Below, piece after piece: positions 15,065 to 16,029 of a stretch of DNA of 16,029 bases. Source of the stretch: an uncultured Clostridium sp. GTDB lineage: Bacteria > Bacillota > Clostridia > TANB77 > CAG-508. The notes beneath the pieces are model-generated. The model saw only the letters and a list, made by a program, of their open reading frames with translations, was not told where the DNA came from and did no database searches. The stretch spans positions 1 to 16,029 of the forward strand of contig CAMSEX010000013.1 in NCBI GenBank assembly GCA_947057875.1, read 5' to 3'. Within the stretch, counting starts at the first letter, position 1, and each line of letters opens with the position of its first letter. Both the position numbers and the translations under genes were made by a program.

Positions 15065-15751
15065 TTAAACCACTTTTATATGTTGCAGAACTTTATTCGC
15101 AGATTCTTGAACTGTTTTACAATCTGTCACATTCACTTCTATTGTCTTTGAGGAATATTCATAAAATCCACTCTTTTTCTGCAAATCATCTCTTCTGATA
15201 ATATTTTCTCTTATTTCTTGCTCAGATTCTTTCCCTTCATACTGTCTGCATTTTCGTTTTACCCTTTCTTCTAAATCAGCCACCACAAAGAAATGATAAT
15301 CACAAGCAGGATAAATTTTCATGGTTGCTCTGCCCGAAAAAATCACATAATATTGCTTTTTCAAATCTTCAATTAAGTCTCTCACAAACTCAAATGCTTT
15401 CTCGTTTTCTGCTGTATTACTTACTTCTGACACAGCAAGCGACGTTTCTTTTGATTGCAAATCTTGTTCTTCTAGTTTCACATTTTTAGAATAAACTACT
15501 GTTTCCTGATTTTCTACTCTTACTTCTATTTCAAGTATATCAATCATTTCTCGAATATTCAAATTTTTGCCACTTTCCCTCATACTTGCAACTGCTGCCC
15601 CATTTTTCATCATCAAAAAAACAATCGCACGATACAAATCACCAGCATTTAGCAACACCGAATTTGGTATTTTTTTTATCAATTCGCGACAAATGCTCGT
15701 TTTTCCACTTCCAACCAATCCTTCAATTCCGATTACGATATTTTTAGACAT
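15065..15751 (-). CDS. Divergent cytidylate-kinase-like P-loop kinase
   Basis: 228-residue P-loop nucleoside-monophosphate kinase most like CMP/dCMP kinase. I choose ATG 15751 (MSKNIVIGIEG), six bases after GGAG; a TTG further up lies inside the ribosome site. Walker A is GLVGSGKT (11-18). LLNAGDLYRAIVF matches the cmk DTGAMYRALT segment that helps bind the nucleotide, and the C-terminus EERVKRKCRQYEGKESEQEIRENIIRRDDLQKKSGFY follows the lid (ERARRR....EI...I..RD..D..R). The usual GRDIGT motif appears as SGRATMKIYP, so the substrate site is not canonical and the substrate could differ. Upstream of murD, it may be the organism's cmk or a paralogue. There is no in-frame CGG. Confidence 0.78.
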   Translation of the reverse strand: MSKNIVIGIEGLVGSGKTSICRELIKKIPNSVLLNAGDLYRAIVFLMMKNGAAVASMRESGKNLNIREMIDILEIEVRVENQETVVYSKNVKLEEQDLQSKETSLAVSEVSNTAENEKAFEFVRDLIEDLKKQYYVIFSGRATMKIYPACDYHFFVVADLEERVKRKCRQYEGKESEQEIRENIIRRDDLQKKSGFYEYSSKTIEVNVTDCKTVQESANKVLQHIKVV

Positions 15752-15780
15752 ACTTTTCTCCAACTTTACTTGATTTTTAT

Positions 15781-15809
15781 ATTATACTACAAAGTGAAAT
15801 AATTTGCAA
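15781..15809 (-). promoter_or_regulatory. Promoter of the CMP-kinase-like/murD operon
   Basis: -35 TTGCAA (15804-15809), 17-base spacer, -10 TATAAT (15781-15786), about 30 bases before the ATG at 15751. Confidence 0.78.
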
Positions 15810-15852
15810 CTAGGTTATAGAGGATTTTTTATTTATTTTACCTTTTTTATAG

Positions 15853-15890
15853 AAAAAGAGCACTCTGAAAATTACCAAAGTACTCTTTTT
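15853..15890. terminator. Intrinsic terminator after the truncated gene at the window end
   Basis: AAAAAGAGCACT (15853-15864) and AGTACTCTTTTT (15879-15890) form a 12-bp stem with one mismatch. It ends the minus-strand gene whose stop is at 15898; the T tracts on both strands allow bidirectional use. Confidence 0.75.
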
Positions 15891-15897
15891 CATAATC

Positions 15898-16006
15898 TTA
15901 GTCCTCTGACGCTACCTCTTGCATTTTCTTTAGAAGCTTATTTTGATCCAAAGCAGAAAGTTCCCTGAAAAGTTGCAAACAAGTGTCTGCTTTATTTTTT
16001 TCAACA
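15898..16006 (-). CDS. C-terminal end of an unidentified protein (cut at the contig end)
   Basis: Open minus-strand frame of 35 codons plus TAA at 15898, reading VEKNKADTCLQLFRELSALD and then QNKLLKKMQEVASED. It is helical and charged, and followed at once by a good terminator, which supports a real gene end. Too little remains to name it. Its upstream part is lost because the contig continues into adapter sequence at 16007. Confidence 0.5.
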
Positions 16007-16029
16007 AGATCGGAAGAGCGTCGTGTAGG
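16007..16029 (+). other. Illumina adapter sequence (artefact)
   Basis: The last 23 bases begin AGATCGGAAGAGC and continue into the known TruSeq universal-adapter reverse complement. This is library adapter left on a read and assembled into the contig end, not genomic DNA. Confidence 0.95.

Noticed and set aside
15764..15897. tRNA, other RNA gene or CRISPR-like array in the intergenic regions
   Set aside because: The gaps hold promoters, terminators and plain AT-rich sequence; I saw no cloverleaf, no regular repeats with spacers and no riboswitch-like structure anywhere in the window.

Overview
The window is about 16 kb of AT-rich, gene-dense DNA from a Gram-positive-type (Bacillota-like) bacterium, probably an uncultured gut or sediment lineage assembled from short reads. 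The basis is the low G+C, strong AGGAGG ribosome sites, TTG/GTG starts, textbook TTGACA/TATAAT promoters with 17-bp spacers, a lipobox peptidyl-prolyl isomerase, MreB and MurD, and a bacterial V/A-type ATPase operon. The family cannot be fixed from sequence alone. The last 23 bases (16007-16029) are Illumina adapter, not genome.

Layout. (1) 1-7928, minus strand: a V/A-type ATPase operon from one promoter at 7900-7928, in the order G/H, C, I, K, F, E, A, B, D, with D cut by the window edge. (2) 8062-9976, minus: mreB and a secreted cyclophilin lipoprotein from a promoter at 9948-9976. (3) 10004-11033, plus: a GtrB/DPM1-type membrane glycosyltransferase, diverging from mreB and ended by a perfect bidirectional terminator. 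(4) 11040-12974, minus: three uncharacterised genes (an acidic protein, a 50-residue protein and a coiled-coil protein) behind one promoter. (5) 13029-13294, minus: monocistronic rpmE (ribosomal protein L31). (6) 13302-13627, minus: a small single-pass membrane protein with its own promoter. (7) 13633-15809, minus: a CMP-kinase-like gene followed by murD. (8) 15853-16006: a terminator and the end of one more minus-strand gene.

Main discovery. Five genes (V-ATPase A, B, K and I, and rpmE) are broken in frame 0 by eight single-base frameshifts, and all eight are the same event. Each has an in-frame CGG codon, and reading continues correctly only if the C is skipped, or if CGGN is read as one four-base codon. 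In every case the next codon is then GGN, at a glycine position conserved in the family. By eye I find no other in-frame CGG in roughly 4,900 codons of the window, while other Arg codons (AGA, AGG, CGT, CGC, CGA) are used normally. The simplest reading is that CGG is no longer a working arginine codon here and that CGG(N) is decoded with a +1 shift as glycine. Sequencing error is a poor explanation because the insertions respect codon phase and glycine identity and occur in unrelated loci. A secondary curiosity is a ~125-bp, long-armed inverted repeat with 5-bp flanking direct repeats between the K and F subunit genes.
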